DNA of 10,759 nt from Verrucomicrobiota bacterium (GTDB lineage: Bacteria; Verrucomicrobiota; Verrucomicrobiia; Limisphaerales; AV2): positions 1 to 10,759 of the forward strand of contig QHPA01000119.1 of assembly GCA_003218935.1 (NCBI GenBank), written 5' to 3'. Position numbers and translations under genes: made by a program. This document shows, in pieces, positions 7,164 to 10,759 of the stretch. The notes under the pieces were generated by a model. The model searched no databases, was not told the DNA's origin, and saw nothing but the letters and a program-made list of their open reading frames with translations. The stretch's first letter is position 1. Each line of letters starts with the position of its first letter.

Positions 7164-10100
7164 CTAGGGAGTCTGCGTTGCCAGTCGGGCCCGGTAGAAG
7201 CGCAGGTTGAAAGATTTGGCCTGCGGATCCACGCCGGCGGCGGCGCCATTCATCAGCGTGTTCGTGCTGATCGAGACCCAGTTCTTCAGGTCCGTGGAGG
7301 CTTCGATGACTGTCGCGTTTCCATCCGGCCCCTCGAGGTGAAGCACGAACTGGCGATTGGGAGTATCGCCCGTGGACGTGTCCGAGGGCGATGTTTGGTC
7401 CTCAACCAACTCGGCAGAGCGGATGAACAAAGCAACCTCGTTTGTTGGGGCGCTGGCAACCGTAATGTCGATCGAATCCGAGGTGGAAGCGGCGCCACGG
7501 TCGTCGGTGGCAACAGCGCTCAAGCTATGCGTGCCGACGGTCGCGTTGGTCCAGAGCAGACTGTAAGGCGGGTTGCTGACGACGCCCAGGGAATTCGTGC
7601 CGTCCCGGAATTCGACCTGCACAATTGTGCCGTCGGAATCGGTCGCCGTCGCCTCCAAAGTTACTGCTTGTGTCGTCGTGACGGTGAATCCGTTTGTCGG
7701 GTTGAGGATTTGCACGACCGGCAATTGGTTTGGCGGCAGTACAGTCAGAGTCATCGTGTCGGTCGCCACTTGGCTTCCCCGGTCATCCGTTGCCACCGCG
7801 CGGAGTTCGTACGTGCCTTTTGTTTGGGGGGCCCAAGTCAATTGAAACGGATCGTTTGTCGCGATTCCGACGCTGTCAGGGCCGACGAAATACTCCACTT
7901 GGGCTACGCGACCGTCGGGATCGCTGGCGTTGACTTGCAGAACAATCGCCTGCGGCGATTGGAGGATCGTTCCGCCTTCCGGAGCGAGCCATTCCACCGC
8001 AGGGAGCAGATTGGGAGCCTGAAGCGTGATGGTGATCGGCTGGGTCGCAACACTGGCGCCCCGATCGTCCGTCGCCACGACACTTAACACATGAGTGCCG
8101 GGGCTAATGTCGTCCCAGGTAATGGCGAGGTCACCATTCGTGAGCGTGCCGATGCAGTTGGTGCCGTCCAGAAATCTCACCAGTATGATACTGCCATCGG
8201 GATCACTCGCGTTGACTGCCAGCGGCACCGGCTGCGATGATTCCAACACCAGGTCGTTCGTCGGGCTGGCCCACTGTACTGTCGGCGGAAGGTTGGGCGG
8301 TAGCACCGTAATTTTGAAGCTGCGCGTGACAGAAGAGTGAATGGATTCAAGACTGCGCAATGTGACGGTGATGTTGGCCACGCCAGAAGCGTCGCTGGCG
8401 ATGTTGAAATTCAGACTGCCCGTCGGTTTGGGGCTGGTGTAGTCGATCGTCAAGTCAGTGATGAGGTTCGTGTTGTCGCAGACAGCCGAGAAAACCAGCG
8501 AACTTGTGCGTGTGAACGTGGGGGGTTGAATGCTGGTTAAAGGTAGTGAATCAAGGATGACAGACAACGCTGTGGTGGAAATCTTGTGATCGCTATGCGT
8601 ATCATCCGAAAAGAAATCATAGGCTCCACTGCCGATCTGTGTGACTTTCGCTTTCACTGTTTCCGTCCAGTTCGTGTAACGCGGCCCGTAAAAGCAACAT
8701 GAGTCGTAAAGGTTAAGAATTTGAAACTGAAGACGATTGGTGCCGCACGCTCCCATCGCATAAAGTTCTTCGAAGTTGGCGATGCGATAAAGGCCAGGGT
8801 CGTTCTGCTCGGCGTCTCCCAGTCCCTCGCAGCCCACGCGAAGGTAGTTTGGAACGCTGCCGGCCACCGGATAGCTTCGTTCAATGCGAGGGTCCAATGC
8901 CGCGTAAACAGTCGTCGTCCAGCCGCCTCCCGACAATCCTGTCATGTAAACCGATTTGTACGCGTAGGTGTCCTCTGCATAATTCACAGCGCTGATGATT
9001 GGCTCGAAGAAAAACCGAAACGGCCTGTCGAGATAGTAAATCATCGCGTCATGCGAATCCAGCACGCCGATGCCCGCCCCGGGAACCGCGACGCGGGGAG
9101 GACCATATTCGTTATAGACCGGCATCGAAAACGCCAGAACCGAATAGCCGGCTTTCAACAGCTCGGGAATCACCAGACCGGGAGGCATGCCAGAACCGTT
9201 GAAGGCATCCTCGTGTTCAAAACCGCCCCCCGGCTCATGGCCGGCGTGATAAATGAAAAGCCGCCCGTTGCCGCGAATGGGATGAAAGTGATAAACGCGC
9301 GATTTAATCCCGTAGTCCAGGCGGAAGGTATAGAGATCGATACGGGCCAGATTGCCCTGCTCGTTATACAGACCCGAGTAAACCGAATCACTGATATTGG
9401 TTTGAATGTCCGTCGGCGTTCGATTTGTGGGCCAGCCCTCTGCGCCCCAGATGTATTGAATCAGGGCTTGCCGCTTCAGTTCAACATCGTTGACATTCGT
9501 AACTTCAATCGAGTTGGCCGTCCAGATTCTGAATTCCTTTGTCGCCGGCGGAGCGATGCCGTCGCTCGCTTGCAGAACGACTTCGTCTCCCTCCGGCCCT
9601 CCGCGCCGGGGCGTGCCCGAAAGCAGGCGCGTGACAGGATCGAAGGAAAGCCAGGGCGGCAATACCAGCGCGGTCACCTGCAAACTGTCATCCGGATTCG
9701 GATCGGTCACATTCACTGCGTAAGAGTAAAGCTGATAAGGTTGCGCGATAATGGGGGCATTGCCCACGAACTCCGGCGGTTGATTTCCATCATTTACCGT
9801 CAACGTGAAAACCGAACTCGCAGCGAGGCCGGCCGAATCGGTCACGGCAAGAGTGATGTCACATGTTCCAGATTGATCGGTTGCCGGCCGGATGGTCACC
9901 GTGCGGTTCGTGCCTGCGCCATCGAGCAGAATATTCTCGTTCGGAATCAGATTGGTGTCCGAAGACGAAGCCGAAAGATTCAGCACTCCATCCGAAACTC
10001 CTCCGTCGATCGTGAAGCTTAACGGTTTTGTGGATGTGTTTTTATCAATAAGTTGGCGCTGAATGGCGCTCAGGGTCGGAGGCGTTTGCCCGGCATCGAC

Positions 10101-10759
10101 AACCGTCAGGGTAACGCGGGCGCCGGCGGCCCAGCCAGCTTCATTGGAAACGACAACCTGGTAGTCGCCCGCGTTGTCCCCCCCCGCGTTCATCAGAGTG
10201 CAAGCGGCGTTGGTGCCGTCCGGGAGTGGGTACCCATTGAACCACCATTGATATGCGAGATGGTCGCCCTCGGCCGTCACGCTGAACGTCGCGCTGCTGT
10301 TCTCTGTCACGGTCTGGCTCACAGGCTGAACGGTAATCACTGGCGCTCGACTCGCCCCAACCACCGTCAGCGAGGCGAGCGTGCTGGCGACGAAACCGGC
10401 CGGATTGGAGACGAACACCTCGTAGGAACCCGCGTTGCCCGAGCCGGCATTAGTCAGCGCGTAACTGGCGTTGGTGCCGTCAGGAATGGAGTGCCCGTTG
10501 AATGCCCATTGATAGACAAGATTGTCGCCCGTTGCCGTCACGCTAAGAGTCGCGCTGCTGTTCTCCCCCACAGTCTGGCTCTCGGGCTGGATGGTAATCA
10601 CAGGCGCCTGATCCAACCCAACAAATGTTAAGTGGGCAACTGTGCTCGCCATCCAATACGCCTCGTAGTAAACGACAAGCTGGTAATCCCCTGTGTCGCC
10701 TGCCTCGACATTCATCAAGGTGTAGCTGGCATTGGTGCCGTCCGACAGTGCGTGCCCGT
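7164..10759 (-). CDS. Large secreted Ig-repeat protein with embedded alpha/beta-hydrolase-like domain (5' end beyond window)
   Basis: About 1197 residues are visible. The frame is open through the window edge and begins inside an Ig repeat, so the true start and signal peptide are missing. Residue numbers below count from the Met at base 10718. Order: end of one Ig repeat (to 37); two ~87-residue Ig repeats (38-124, 125-211) with QPxSQTVxENSSAT, YQWxFNG and DGTNA motifs; a bacterial Ig-like domain (212-310); a putative-Ig/cadherin-like domain (313-400, PPWLSFDPVTRLLSGTP); an alpha/beta-hydrolase-like domain (about 405-725); a linker Ig-like segment (737-806); three Big_7-type repeats of ~94 residues (810-1089) with DPDG/DSDG and ATDDRG motifs; and a C-terminal domain (1122-1179) with IEASTDLKNW and RFYRA. 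In the hydrolase part GLSGGG gives nucleophile Ser596, Asp672 is a possible acid, and His708 or His711 a possible base. It probably acts outside the cell or on its surface, perhaps as an esterase on polymers. The substrate is unknown. Confidence 0.9.
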   Translation of the reverse strand, partial: GHALSDGTNASYTLMNVEAGDTGDYQLVVYYEAYWMASTVAHLTFVGLDQAPVITIQPESQTVGENSSATLSVTATGDNLVYQWAFNGHSIPDGTNASYALTNAGSGNAGSYEVFVSNPAGFVASTLASLTVVGASRAPVITVQPVSQTVTENSSATFSVTAEGDHLAYQWWFNGYPLPDGTNAACTLMNAGGDNAGDYQVVVSNEAGWAAGARVTLTVVDAGQTPPTLSAIQRQLIDKNTSTKPLSFTIDGGVSDGVLNLSASSSDTNLIPNENILLDGAGTNRTVTIRPATDQSGTCDITLAVTDSAGLAASSVFTLTVNDGNQPPEFVGNAPIIAQPYQLYSYAVNVTDPNPDDSLQVTALVLPPWLSFDPVTRLLSGTPRRGGPEGDEVVLQASDGIAPPATKEFRIWTANSIEVTNVNDVELKRQALIQYIWGAEGWPTNRTPTDIQTNISDSVYSGLYNEQGNLARIDLYTFRLDYGIKSRVYHFHPIRGNGRLFIYHAGHEPGGGFEHEDAFNGSGMPPGLVIPELLKAGYSVLAFSMPVYNEYGPPRVAVPGAGIGVLDSHDAMIYYLDRPFRFFFEPIISAVNYAEDTYAYKSVYMTGLSGGGWTTTVYAALDPRIERSYPVAGSVPNYLRVGCEGLGDAEQNDPGLYRIANFEELYAMGACGTNRLQFQILNLYDSCCFYGPRYTNWTETVKAKVTQIGSGAYDFFSDDTHSDHKISTTALSVILDSLPLTSIQPPTFTRTSSLVFSAVCDNTNLITDLTIDYTSPKPTGSLNFNIASDASGVANITVTLRSLESIHSSVTRSFKITVLPPNLPPTVQWASPTNDLVLESSQPVPLAVNASDPDGSIILVRFLDGTNCIGTLTNGDLAITWDDISPGTHVLSVVATDDRGASVATQPITITLQAPNLLPAVEWLAPEGGTILQSPQAIVLQVNASDPDGRVAQVEYFVGPDSVGIATNDPFQLTWAPQTKGTYELRAVATDDRGSQVATDTMTLTVLPPNQLPVVQILNPTNGFTVTTTQAVTLEATATDSDGTIVQVEFRDGTNSLGVVSNPPYSLLWTNATVGTHSLSAVATDDRGAASTSDSIDITVASAPTNEVALFIRSAELVEDQTSPSDTSTGDTPNRQFVLHLEGPDGNATVIEASTDLKNWVSISTNTLMNGAAAGVDPQAKSFNLRFYRARLATQTP
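7452..8291 (-). repeat. Three tandem Big_7-type Ig repeats
   Basis: Three units of about 94 codons encode residues 810-1089 (counted from base 10718) of the large protein. Each opens LPxVxxxxP, has NASDPDG or TATDSDG in the middle with VEFRDGTNSLG-like strands, and ends VATDDRGAxxxxD. Such repeats are typically stalk or spacer modules of secreted bacterial enzymes and adhesins. Confidence 0.85.
10086..10759 (-). repeat. Tandem I-set-like Ig repeats, 261-bp unit
   Basis: Two full 87-codon units (10607-10347 and 10346-10086) and most of the visible end of a third (10759-10608) are clearly similar at the DNA level. For example, the stretches around 10530-10607 and 10270-10346 differ at few bases. 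Shared protein motifs are APVITxQPxSQTV, YQWxFNG, PDGTNA and SNxAGxxA. The array evidently continues past the window edge. Confidence 0.85.

Noticed and set aside
7062..10022. Long + strand open frames (e.g. 7062-8087, 8721-10022) opposite the large protein
   Set aside because: They are antisense to a clearly coding repeat protein and show no recognisable motif; high GC keeps stops rare.
7452..10759. CRISPR array or satellite DNA because of the repeated segments
   Set aside because: The repeats are long, in frame and encode Ig-like domains; no short identical repeats with unique spacers exist.

Overview
The window reads as a stretch of chromosome from a GC-rich bacterium, most likely a Verrucomicrobiota member of the Pedosphaera/Limisphaera type. 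That placement is inference from style, not a marker gene. The clues are a giant secreted protein built of Ig-like repeats with a characteristic C-terminal tail, start codons without a Shine-Dalgarno sequence, double-hairpin repeats between genes, and housekeeping genes in small loose groups. Every convincing gene lies on the minus strand, so transcription runs from high to low coordinates.

In transcription order: (1) 10759-7164, the C-terminal ~1200 residues of a very large secreted protein, with Ig-like repeats, an alpha/beta-hydrolase-like domain carrying a GLSGGG nucleophile motif, three more bacterial Ig repeats and a short C-terminal domain. (2) 6908-5883, a WbpP/TviC-type UDP-N-acetylhexosamine 4-epimerase. 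(3) 5734-5147, a TPMT-like SAM-dependent methyltransferase. (4) 5146-4780, a non-coding stretch with a double hairpin and a G-quadruplex-type G-run motif. (5) 4779-3293, glucose-6-phosphate dehydrogenase (zwf), with its C-terminus disrupted by a net deletion and frameshift. (6) 3155-2394, 6-phosphogluconolactonase (pgl). (7) about 2281-2116, a structured RNA of about 165 nt ending in a textbook Rho-independent terminator, here proposed as a 6S-like RNA. (8) 2101-2033, a long inverted repeat. (9) 1932-958, accA, the carboxyltransferase alpha subunit of acetyl-CoA carboxylase. (10) 887 to the window edge, phosphomannose isomerase (manA), lacking only its last residues.

zwf and pgl together give the first two steps of the oxidative pentose phosphate pathway (NADPH supply). 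accA feeds fatty acid synthesis. manA and the epimerase feed nucleotide-sugar and surface polysaccharide synthesis. No phage, transposase, CRISPR, tRNA or rRNA gene was seen.

The items most worth attention are the structured RNA at 2116-2281 (10-bp apical stem, bulged lower stem, 9-bp possible pseudoknot, terminator), the damaged zwf C-terminus, the double-hairpin elements placed just after stop codons, and the hydrolase domain embedded in Ig repeats.
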